A stretch of 6,911 bases of DNA from Solirubrobacterales bacterium (GTDB lineage Bacteria > Actinomycetota > Thermoleophilia > Solirubrobacterales > Solirubrobacteraceae): NCBI GenBank assembly GCA_015655225.1, contig JAATFK010000494.1:1-6911 (forward strand), read 5' to 3'. The notes under the pieces were generated by a model that was given only the letters and a program-made list of their open reading frames with translations, searched no databases and was not told the origin of the DNA. How positions within the stretch are numbered: position 1 is the first letter of the stretch; the number at the start of each line of letters is the position of its first letter. Positions 1-5,371 of this stretch are shown piece after piece. The position numbers and the translations under genes are program-made.

Positions 1-429
1 CGGATCGCGGCCGAGGGGATCCAGCTCGGGATGCCGCCGGCGAAGCTCGGCGTCGTCTACAACCACGGCGGCATCAACCGCTTCGTCACCGCGATCGGCG
101 CCGCCCGCACGCGCGAGCTGTTCCTCACCGGCCGCCGGGTCGACGCGGCGACGGCGGAGCGCTGGGGCCTCGTCAACGAGGTCGTCGCGCCCGAGCGGCT
201 GGAGGAGATCGCATCCACGCGGGCGTCCGAGATCGCCGCCAACGCGCCGCTCTCGCTGCGCGGCAACAAGGGCGCGATCAACGCGGTCGTCGCGGCCGCC
301 GGCGCGCTCGACCCCGCCGTGGCGGCGGCGCTCGACGTCGAGCGCCGCGCCGCCTTCGCCTCCGAGGACCTGCGCGAGGGGCTGCGCGCGTTCGGCGAGA
401 AGCGCGCGCCCACCTGGCAAGGTCGCTAG
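1..429 (+). CDS. crotonase-family (enoyl-CoA hydratase/isomerase) protein, 3' part
   Basis: The frame is open from the first base, so the gene begins upstream. 142 residues are visible, roughly the C-terminal half of a ~260-residue crotonase; the ATG at 31 is internal. Crotonases act on acyl-CoA thioesters in the cytoplasm (hydration, isomerisation, decarboxylation). Support comes from GMPPAKLGVVYNHGG (residues 10-24), ELFLTGRRVDAATAERWGLV (about 39-58) and the terminal SEDLREGLRAFGEKRAP segment, all in the expected family order. In classical hydratases the catalytic Glu precedes the strand ending in LG (…PE..LG); here that place reads PPAKLG, so the Glu is absent. Tyr20 in LGVVYN resembles the LGVPYN Tyr of methylmalonyl-CoA decarboxylase (YgfG/ScpB). 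A decarboxylase or isomerase is therefore possible, but the N-terminal oxyanion region is missing and the substrate cannot be named. The gene converges on the esterase with a 9-nt gap. Confidence 0.9.
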   Translation, partial: RIAAEGIQLGMPPAKLGVVYNHGGINRFVTAIGAARTRELFLTGRRVDAATAERWGLVNEVVAPERLEEIASTRASEIAANAPLSLRGNKGAINAVVAAAGALDPAVAAALDVERRAAFASEDLREGLRAFGEKRAPTWQGR

Positions 430-438
430 CGCGCGGGC

Positions 439-1308
439 TCAGCCGCGCCCGTGGCAGCTCGCCAGCGCGTCGGCGTAGAAGCGCAGGTACGTCTTCATGT
501 GGCTGCGCCAGTAGTCGCCCTCGTGCTGGCCGGGCCAGACGTGGAAGGTGAGATCGGCGCCACCCGCGCGCAACGCCGTGGCGAACGCCGTGTCGGCCTG
601 CCGGAACGGGTCCTGGTCGCCGACGTCGAGCCACAGCGGGATCGGCCCGTAGCCCTTCGGGTCGTGGCGCGCGGCGACGAGCACGTCATGGCGCGCGTAG
701 TCCTCCGCGTCGTCGAAGGCGCCGGGCGCGCTGTCGCCGCCCTGCAGCCAGATCGCGGCGGAGTGGCCGCCGACCGCGCAGAAGCGGCCGGGATGGAGGC
801 GGGCCACGTCGTAGGCGCCGTAGCCGCCCATCGAGACGCCGCCGATCGCGACGCGGCGGGAATCGGCGTGCAGCCGCTTGACGGCGGCCGGGATCAGCTC
901 GTCGACGAGCGAGCTGCCCCACGGCCCATCGGCGCGATCGTGCCAGTAGGAGTCGTCGCCGCCGTTCGCGAACACGACGTCCGGCGCTCTTGAGCCGAGC
1001 GCGGCGAGGCCGGCGAACAGCTCGTTGGAGACGTTGCTGTCCTCGCCGTCCTCGCCCTTCCCGTGCAGGAAGACGAGCAGCGGCCGCCCGCTCCCGCCGC
1101 CGGCCGGCACGACGGTCGTCTCCTTCAGCGAGCGGTGCAGCATGCGGGAATGGAGCGTGAAGTGGGCGAGCGTCGCGCCGTGCTTGTGGAGCGCGAGGGC
1201 CGAGCGCACGACCAGTCCCGCGACGACGAGCAGGACGAGCAGGACGCCGCCGGCCAGCAGCCGTCGCCGTCGTCGCGCCGCCGCGCTCACTCGCCCCTGT
1301 GCCCCCAC
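439..1308 (-). CDS. membrane-anchored alpha/beta-hydrolase esterase
   Basis: 289 residues. An Arg-rich stretch (12-16) precedes one hydrophobic segment (about 17-40) with no cleavage site that I can see. By the positive-inside rule the catalytic domain should lie outside the cytoplasm on a membrane anchor. The domain resembles the putative-esterase (esterase D/feruloyl esterase-like) branch. It has an oxyanion loop LHGKGEDG (81-88), nucleophile elbow GVSMGG with Ser159, an acid loop DVGDQDPF with Asp233 (or Asp231), and GQHEG with His262, so the triad is complete and in order. Cys177 and Cys285 could form a disulfide. The substrate is unknown. The GTG at 1308 is chosen because a TAGCGT hexamer lies 8 nt upstream. 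An in-frame GTG at 1290, preceded by AGGGG, is the alternative and would shorten the protein by six residues. It is transcribed divergently from the acyltransferase gene. Confidence 0.88.
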   Translation of the reverse strand: MGAQGRVSAAARRRRRLLAGGVLLVLLVVAGLVVRSALALHKHGATLAHFTLHSRMLHRSLKETTVVPAGGGSGRPLLVFLHGKGEDGEDSNVSNELFAGLAALGSRAPDVVFANGGDDSYWHDRADGPWGSSLVDELIPAAVKRLHADSRRVAIGGVSMGGYGAYDVARLHPGRFCAVGGHSAAIWLQGGDSAPGAFDDAEDYARHDVLVAARHDPKGYGPIPLWLDVGDQDPFRQADTAFATALRAGGADLTFHVWPGQHEGDYWRSHMKTYLRFYADALASCHGRG

Positions 1309-1316
1309 GCGGGAAG

Positions 1317-1322
1317 ACGCTA
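1317..1322 (-). promoter_or_regulatory. candidate -10 box of the esterase gene
   Basis: Read on the minus strand this is TAGCGT, matching TANNNT, with 8 nt (1309-1316) before the GTG at 1308. A transcript starting 6-9 nt after the box would begin at or next to the start codon, i.e. leaderless. No -35 match is evident, and the box is the only support. Confidence 0.4.
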
Positions 1323-1328
1323 GCGCGG

Positions 1329-1346
1329 GCGCGCCGATCGACGCGC
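1329..1346. promoter_or_regulatory. 18-bp near-palindrome in a divergent promoter region
   Basis: GCGCG, C, CGATCG, A, CGCGC: only one symmetric pair (1334/1341) mismatches, and the centre is the palindrome CGATCG. It sits between the two candidate -10 boxes of the esterase and acyltransferase genes, where an operator for either would be expected. GC-rich composition makes such symmetry fairly cheap, so this is weak. Confidence 0.25.
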
Positions 1347-1366
1347 GGTGTGAGGCCCTCGCGGGG

Positions 1367-1372
1367 TAATCT
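1367..1372 (+). promoter_or_regulatory. candidate -10 box of the acyltransferase gene
   Basis: TAATCT lies 9 nt before the ATG at 1382 and is the best TANNNT match in this divergent gap. The spacing predicts a leaderless or nearly leaderless mRNA. The intervening G-run (1374-1379) could also act as a weak ribosome site, so a short leader is not excluded. No convincing -35 hexamer is seen. Confidence 0.5.
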
Positions 1373-1381
1373 TGGGGGGCG

Positions 1382-2161
1382 ATGGCGGAGGAAGGACTCT
1401 CGAAGATGAAGGCGCAGGTCTACAAGGACTCGCGCTCGGAGGAGTACTTCTCCCGCTTCCACGAGCGTGCCCGCACGCGCGAGCCGAACTGGGTCTACGA
1501 GCTGGTGCGGGTCGTGACGGTGATGTGGGGGCTGATCGCGTTCCGGATGCGCAGCTACGCGTCGGAGAACGTGCCCGAGAGCGGCGCGGTGATCCTCGCG
1601 CCGAACCACGCGTCGTTCATGGACCACTTCTTCACCGGCGCGTTCATCCGCCGACGCGTCCGCTTCATGGCGAAGTCGCAGCTCTTCAGCAAGCCGATGC
1701 AGTGGATCTACTCGCCCGGCGGCGTGTTCCCGGTCCGTCGCGGCGCCTACGACGAGGACGCCTTCGTGACCGCGCAGACGATCCTCCGGCAGGGCGGCGC
1801 GATGGTCATGTACTGCGAGGGCGGTCGCACGCGGACGGGGAAGGTCGGCGAGCGGGCGCGGCCGGGGATCGGCCGGATCGCGCTGCAGTCCGGCGCTCCC
1901 GTCGTCCCGATCGCGATCTACGGCTCGCACAAGGTGCGCAACTGGAAGCGCCTGCAGTTCCCGAAGGTGACGATCTCCTACGGCGAGCCGATCCAGTGGC
2001 CCGTCGTCGAGCGCCCGACGCGCGAGCAGCAGCAGATCGTCTCCGACGAGATCCTCTCGGCGATCAAGGATCTCTACGCCGAGCTGGAGCAGCACGGCCG
2101 CAAGGGCGTCGCGGCCCGCGTTCGGTCGGAGCGCGCCGGCGAGCCGGTCCGCGCGGCCTAG
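1382..2161 (+). CDS. PlsC-like 1-acylglycerol-3-phosphate acyltransferase
   Basis: 259 residues, the usual size of bacterial PlsC-type acyltransferases. These enzymes move an acyl chain onto a lysophospholipid or related acceptor at the inner membrane face. The diagnostic blocks are in order: NHASFMD (75-81, catalytic HX4D with His76 and Asp81), GGVFPVRRG (113-121, acceptor site), CEGGRTRTG (145-153, equivalent to FPEGTRS) and VVPIAIYG (174-181). A weakly hydrophobic stretch at 41-55 could touch the membrane. The start at 1382 follows a TAATCT hexamer by 9 nt. A second possible start is the ATG at 1406 (residue 9), which has GGAGGAAGG ending 10 nt upstream. The tail after about residue 238 is charged and not a family feature. 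The next gene begins 4 nt downstream and is probably cotranscribed. The acceptor could be lysophosphatidate or another lysolipid, since actinobacteria carry several PlsC paralogues. Confidence 0.9.
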   Translation: MAEEGLSKMKAQVYKDSRSEEYFSRFHERARTREPNWVYELVRVVTVMWGLIAFRMRSYASENVPESGAVILAPNHASFMDHFFTGAFIRRRVRFMAKSQLFSKPMQWIYSPGGVFPVRRGAYDEDAFVTAQTILRQGGAMVMYCEGGRTRTGKVGERARPGIGRIALQSGAPVVPIAIYGSHKVRNWKRLQFPKVTISYGEPIQWPVVERPTREQQQIVSDEILSAIKDLYAELEQHGRKGVAARVRSERAGEPVRAA

Positions 2162-2165
2162 CGCG

Positions 2166-2705
2166 GTGTTCCGCCCGGGCCTGCTGGCCGGGGTGGTAGT
2201 GGCGGTCGGCGGCGGCGGGGTCGCGTTCGGCTCGGAGTTGGAGGGCCTCGGCGCCGCGGTCGTCGCGCTGCCGGTGGGGGACGACGAGGAGGCGATGGCC
2301 GCGGCGGTCGCCGCCGCGGGACCGGTCGACGTGCTCGTCCACGACCTGCGCCCGAGCTTCGGCCGAGGCGGTCCGGATGGCTTCACGGCCGCCGTGGACG
2401 GCGCCTGGATCGCGACGCGGGCGGTCGCGACGACGGCGTTCCTGCCCGCCGAGCGGGGCGGCCGCATCACGCTCGTGGCACCGGCGCCCGCCGCCGACGA
2501 TCCACACGCCGCCGCCGCGCGGGCCGCGGTCGAGAACCTGGCGCGGACGCTCTCCACCGAGTGGGCGCGGTTCGGCGTCCGCGTCGTGGCGGTGACCCCG
2601 GGGATGTCGACCACCGACGCCGAGCTGGTCAGCGTCGCCGCGTATCTGGCGTCGCCGGCGGGGGACTACTTCAGCGGGTGCGTGCTGTCGCTCGGGGCGG
2701 TTTGA
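2166..2705 (+). CDS. degenerate short-chain dehydrogenase/reductase-like protein
   Basis: 179 residues, against about 250 for a typical SDR. The fold is recognisable: a Gly-rich turn near the N-terminus (VAVGGGGVAFG, 12-22), VDVLVHD (54-60) where SDRs have their NNAG strand, AAVENLARTLSTEWARFGVR (120-139) matching the helix after the active site, VAVTPG (141-146), and a terminal YLASPAGDYFSGCVLSLGAV (160-179) like the usual ASDAASYITGQ ending. The catalytic set is gone: the Tyr position is Ala115, the Lys position is Arg119, and the Ser strand reads ITLVAPAP. The segment between the cofactor loop and active site is also shortened. A redox activity is therefore unlikely; a structural, binding or partner role is inference. 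The GTG start at 2166 lies 4 nt after the acyltransferase stop without a clear ribosome site, suggesting coupled translation from the same mRNA. Confidence 0.72.
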   Translation: MFRPGLLAGVVVAVGGGGVAFGSELEGLGAAVVALPVGDDEEAMAAAVAAAGPVDVLVHDLRPSFGRGGPDGFTAAVDGAWIATRAVATTAFLPAERGGRITLVAPAPAADDPHAAAARAAVENLARTLSTEWARFGVRVVAVTPGMSTTDAELVSVAAYLASPAGDYFSGCVLSLGAV

Positions 2706-2751
2706 CGGCCGCATCGAGGGTGAGTGGGGTGCCAGCGGCGGCGGCGCTTCC

Positions 2752-2798
2752 ATGCCCGTTAACTTCGTGTCGCTGAGCGACCACAGATTCACGGGCAT
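2752..2798. repeat. 47-nt imperfect inverted repeat between convergent genes
   Basis: Outer arms ATGCCCGT (2752-2759) and ACGGGCAT (2791-2798) are perfect 8-bp complements. Inner arms GTCGCT (2769-2774) and AGCGAC (2776-2781) are perfect around the single central base 2775. The 9-nt segments between them match at only a few positions, including AA/TT at 2761. The RNA of either strand should fold into a long interrupted hairpin. It sits in the 113-nt gap where the SDR-like gene (+) and the SIS gene (-) converge, so a bidirectional terminator is the simplest reading, although no U-run follows on either strand. The two-block symmetry also resembles REP-type or small mobile repeats. Nothing else is recognised in 2706-2818. 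Confidence 0.7.
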
Positions 2799-2818
2799 CC
2801 TCGCCGACCCGGCCCGAC

Positions 2819-3778
2819 TCAGAACCCCAGCGGCTCCCAGATCGCCTCGCGGCCGGGGACGTCGTAGCCGAAGGCGTCGGGGTCGGTGTCGGCTGCCTCG
2901 GCCAGCTCCAGGGCGATGCGCTGCACGGCGACGGTGAGCGGGAAGATCGAGAGCGGCTCGCCGAGGTCGCGTGCCACGACGCGGTGGACGGTCGCCCCGC
3001 TCGCCTCGGCGGCGTCGGCCACCTCGGCGACCCGCGAGGCGCCGGGGCCGCCGCCGTCCAACGCCACCAAGGCGTCATCCGGGCCAAGGGCGACGGCCGG
3101 GCCGTGGTGCAGCTGCTCGACCATCAACCCCTGGGTGGCGATCCGCGCGGTCTCGCGCAGCTTCAGCGCGCCCTCGGCGGCGGTCCAGGCGTTCGGGCCG
3201 GCGCCCGTGAACTCGAGCAGCCGCCGGGGCGCGGCGGCGACGGGGGAGGGACCGGCGAGAGTCGCGGCGACGGCGTCCGGCACCGCGTCGAGGTCGCCGA
3301 GCGACGCGCCGAGGGCGACGGCGAGCTGCGCCAGTCGCAGCAGGGCGTCGAGGTGGCTGGCGGTGTAGGCGCTCGAGGTCTCCACCTCGACCGTCTCCAA
3401 CGTGGTTCCGCGGGTGCCGATCCCCCCGATCGCGACCGTGGGAACACCGTCCCGGGCGGCCCGCGCGAGCAGGTCGGCAGAGTGGCGCTTCTCGCCCGTG
3501 TGGCTCAGCAGCACGAGCGCGTCGCCGGCCGATGGGCGCGGGCCGCCGACGGCGGCGTCGAACGGCTGCAGCGGCCACGCCTCCAGGCCGGCCGCGCGCA
3601 ACAGCCAGGCGCCGTGGTTGGCGGCGTGCCAGCTCGTGCCGGTGCCCGCGAGCAGCACGCGGCGGCCGGACAGCAGCTCGGCGGCGCGCGCCGCCGGGTC
3701 GGGGTCGGCGAGCAGCCGCCGCAGGTCGGCCGGCTGGCGGGCCATCGTCGCCCGCATCGCGCTGTCGCCGGCGGTCAT
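2819..3778 (-). CDS. SIS-domain sugar-phosphate isomerase, GlmS isomerase-domain-like
   Basis: 319 residues with two SIS lobes and no N-terminal glutaminase domain, so it cannot use glutamine as GlmS does. GlmS-like blocks in order: GTGTSWHAA (45-53, cf. CGTSYHAA), SHTGEK (92-97, cf. SQSGET), TSSAYT (134-139, cf. STKAFT), FTGAGPNAWTAAEGALKLRE (190-209) and EQLHHGP (221-227, cf. ELKHGP). Glu209 and the HGP His are kept, consistent with ring-opening/isomerisation chemistry on a phosphosugar. Several ligand residues differ (Gln to His93, Ser to Thr94, Thr to Lys97). The GlmS C-terminal tail with its catalytic Lys is replaced by a sequence ending GREAIWEPLGF. A true glucosamine-6-phosphate synthase is therefore doubtful; another amino-sugar isomerase/deaminase or a regulatory SIS protein fits as well. 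Its ATG overlaps the TGA of the upstream efflux gene (ATGA), so translation is probably coupled. ATGs at codons 8 and 12 are alternative starts. Confidence 0.83.
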   Translation of the reverse strand: MTAGDSAMRATMARQPADLRRLLADPDPAARAAELLSGRRVLLAGTGTSWHAANHGAWLLRAAGLEAWPLQPFDAAVGGPRPSAGDALVLLSHTGEKRHSADLLARAARDGVPTVAIGGIGTRGTTLETVEVETSSAYTASHLDALLRLAQLAVALGASLGDLDAVPDAVAATLAGPSPVAAAPRRLLEFTGAGPNAWTAAEGALKLRETARIATQGLMVEQLHHGPAVALGPDDALVALDGGGPGASRVAEVADAAEASGATVHRVVARDLGEPLSIFPLTVAVQRIALELAEAADTDPDAFGYDVPGREAIWEPLGF

Positions 3779-4770
3779 CGCACGGCGTCGCCGTCGACGA
3801 CCTCGATCGCCAGCGGCGGCTGCGGCGCCGCCTCGTGGTCGACCTGGAGCGTCGTGTGTCTGAGCGCGAACTCGTCGGTCAGCTGCTGCTGCAGCTCCCG
3901 CCGCAGCTCGTGGCAGTCGCGCCCGGCGCGAACGGTCACGTGCGCGGAGAGGGCGGGGAAGCCCGACGTGACCTCCCAGACGTGCAGGTCATGCACCTCG
4001 ACGACCCCGGGATGCGCCGCCAGCGCGATGCCGATCTTCTGCGGGTCGAGCCCCTCCGGCGCCGCCTCGAGGAAGACCCGCGCCGAGGCGCGCACCAGCT
4101 CGATCCCGGCTCTCAGCATCAGCGCGGCGACGAGCAGCGACGCGATCGCGTCGTCGCGCGCGAAGCCGGTCGCGAGGATCACGCCGCCGGCGATCGCGGT
4201 CGCGATGAAGGCGAAGAGGTCGGTCAGGATGTGCTGGAAGCTGCCCTCGACGTTGAGGCTCTCGCGGTTCGCCCCCGACAGCACGAACGTCGCCGCGAGG
4301 TTCACCACGACGCCGATCAGCGCGACGATCAGGACGAGCGAGCCCTCGACGCTCGGCGGCGAGATCAGCCGCAGGATCGCCTCCACGACGATCACGAGCG
4401 CGAGCAGCACGAGCGTCAGCCCGTTCGCCTGCGCGCTGAGGATCTCGACGCGCCCGAAGCCGTAGGTCATCGCGCCTCTCGCCGGGCGTCTCGCGATCCA
4501 GGCGGCGAACAGCGAGAGCCCGAGGGCGGCGGCGTCGGTCAGCATGTGGGCGGCGTCGGAGAGCAGCGCGAGCGAGCCGGCGATCGCGCCGAGCACGACC
4601 TCGACGGCCATGAAGCCGAGGATCAGGACGAGCGCCGTCGTCAGCGCTCTCGTCGTCGCGTCGGCGCCGTGGACGTGGCCGGCACCGCCGTGGCTGTGGC
4701 CGTGAGCGCCGTGATCGTGGTCGTGGCCGGCGTGTTCGTGGTCGTGGTCGTGTGTGCTCACGAGTGTCAT
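3775..4770 (-). CDS. CDF-family zinc/divalent cation efflux transporter (CzcD/ZitB-like)
   Basis: 331 residues from the ATG at 4770. An N-terminal His-rich stretch has 12 His within residues 7-34, a presumed metal-binding tail. It is followed by six membrane segments (about 41-65, 69-92, 113-134, 144-165, 180-203, 207-227) and a cytoplasmic C-terminal domain with VHDLHVWEV (259-267). The two transport-site motifs are intact: AHMLTD (His75, Asp79) in the second segment and HILTD (His180, Asp184) in the fifth. The HxxxD pair in the second segment is typical of Zn-selective CDF proteins exchanging metal for protons, and zinc is the likeliest substrate, with Co or Cd also possible. An in-frame GTG at 4761 (residue 4) is a serious alternative start: it gives MSTHDHDH and lies 7 nt after a TACGAT hexamer. 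The frame stays open further upstream to 4899, but that extension overlaps the divergent pyrophosphatase gene. First gene of a two-gene operon with the SIS protein. Confidence 0.93.
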   Translation of the reverse strand: MTLVSTHDHDHEHAGHDHDHGAHGHSHGGAGHVHGADATTRALTTALVLILGFMAVEVVLGAIAGSLALLSDAAHMLTDAAALGLSLFAAWIARRPARGAMTYGFGRVEILSAQANGLTLVLLALVIVVEAILRLISPPSVEGSLVLIVALIGVVVNLAATFVLSGANRESLNVEGSFQHILTDLFAFIATAIAGGVILATGFARDDAIASLLVAALMLRAGIELVRASARVFLEAAPEGLDPQKIGIALAAHPGVVEVHDLHVWEVTSGFPALSAHVTVRAGRDCHELRRELQQQLTDEFALRHTTLQVDHEAAPQPPLAIEVVDGDAVR

Positions 4771-4774
4771 CGTA
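4769..4774 (-). promoter_or_regulatory. candidate -10 box of the efflux/SIS operon
   Basis: Read on the minus strand this is TACGAT, matching TANNNT. It overlaps the ATG at 4770 and lies 7 nt before the in-frame GTG at 4761. If it is the real -10, the ATG cannot be in the mRNA and translation starts at the GTG, three codons later. No -35 match is evident. Confidence 0.35.
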
Positions 4775-4825
4775 GGGCCGAAAGACCCGCTTCCGCCACC
4801 GCCCCGCGCCCGATCGGGCGGCGCT

Positions 4826-4854
4826 TCCGTATTCTCCAGGCGAATGAATACGGA
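4826..4854. promoter_or_regulatory. 9-bp perfect inverted repeat over the ppa -10 box and start codon
   Basis: TCCGTATTC (4826-4834) and GAATACGGA (4846-4854) are exact complements separated by 11 nt. The left arm covers most of the TATTCT box and the right arm begins at the G of the ATG. The centres of the arms are about two helical turns (20 bp) apart, which suits a dimeric DNA-binding protein. If the mRNA is leaderless the left arm is not transcribed, so an RNA hairpin would be excluded and an operator favoured. No regulator is encoded in the window. Confidence 0.4.
4830..4835 (+). promoter_or_regulatory. candidate -10 box of the pyrophosphatase-aminotransferase operon
   Basis: TATTCT (TANNNT) ends 8 nt before the ATG at 4844, in a locally AT-richer patch. 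The spacing predicts a transcript starting at or within a couple of bases of the start codon. The preceding GC-rich sequence offers no recognisable -35. Confidence 0.5.
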
Positions 4855-5371
4855 TCTCCTGCACTGCCTTGTCGAGATTCCGAAGGGCAGCCGCAACAAA
4901 TACGAATGGGACGAAGAGCTCGGCGCGATCAGATTCGATCGCTTCCTCTTCTCGTCCGTGGTCTATCCGACCGACTACGGGTTCATACCCGAGACGCTCG
5001 CCCTCGACGGGGACCCGTTGGACATGATGGTCACCGTCTCGGAGCCGACGTTCCCCGGGTGCGTGATCCCCGTCAAGCCGATCGCGCTCTTCAAGATGAG
5101 CGACGACAAGGGCATCGACGACAAGGTCCTCTGCGTTCCGCTGCAGGACCCCAACTGGAACTGGATGAACGAGCTGGACGACATCTCCGTGCCGCTGCGC
5201 GACGAGATCTCGCACTTCTTCTCGATCTACAAGCAGCCTGAGGGCAAGATCGTCGAGGTCGACGGTTGGTACCCGAGAGAGGAAGCGATCAGAGAGATCG
5301 TCGAGGCGCACGAGCGCTGGAAGTCCGCGCAGGAGGCCAGAGCCGACGGCGCCAAGGCGCTGAAGGGGTGA
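4844..5371 (+). CDS. ppa: inorganic pyrophosphatase, family I
   Basis: 175 residues, the same length as the E. coli enzyme. It hydrolyses cytoplasmic PPi to two phosphates with Mg2+, pulling forward biosynthetic reactions that release PPi. The family signature DGDPLDM is at 55-61. By comparison with E. coli PPase the active-site set looks complete: Glu11, Lys19, Glu21, Arg33, Tyr41, Tyr45, Asp55, Asp57, Asp60, Asp87, Asp92, Lys94, Tyr129 and Lys130. The start at 4844 matches the family N-terminus; the frame extends upstream to 4754 but that would overlap the divergent promoter region and the efflux gene start. A TATTCT hexamer lies 8 nt before the ATG. A perfect 9-bp inverted repeat spans both. 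Only a weak AGG could serve as a ribosome site. The stop overlaps the next gene's start by 4 nt (GTGA). Confidence 0.97.
   Translation: MNTDLLHCLVEIPKGSRNKYEWDEELGAIRFDRFLFSSVVYPTDYGFIPETLALDGDPLDMMVTVSEPTFPGCVIPVKPIALFKMSDDKGIDDKVLCVPLQDPNWNWMNELDDISVPLRDEISHFFSIYKQPEGKIVEVDGWYPREEAIREIVEAHERWKSAQEARADGAKALKG

Noticed and set aside
431..448. 6-bp GCGCGG/CCGCGC hairpin between the convergent crotonase and esterase genes as a terminator
   Set aside because: Short, no U-run, overlaps the esterase stop codon, and stems of this size are common by chance at this GC content.
686..2614. 642-codon minus-strand open frame across the esterase, acyltransferase and SDR-like genes
   Set aside because: Low-complexity Arg/Ala/Pro/Gly translation with no motif, lying across well-supported genes; typical antisense shadow of GC-rich coding sequence.
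2752..2798. Open frames beginning MPVN on both strands within the palindrome
   Set aside because: Both arise because the repeat begins with ATG on each strand; the downstream sequence is not protein-like and no ribosome site is present.
2752..2798. Integron attC site
   Set aside because: The ends do not fit the RYYYAAC/GTTRRRY core sites, and there is no integrase or gene cassette nearby.
4675..4752. Tandem-looking gtcgtg/gtggtc repeats at the efflux gene N-terminus
   Set aside because: Explained by the His/Asp/Gly-rich coding sequence rather than a separate DNA repeat.
2984..5241. Long plus-strand open frames (2984-4465 and 3532-5241) opposite the SIS and efflux genes
   Set aside because: Composition biased to Arg, Ala, Gly, Ser and Thr, no recognisable domain, and the opposite strand carries clear SIS and CDF motifs.
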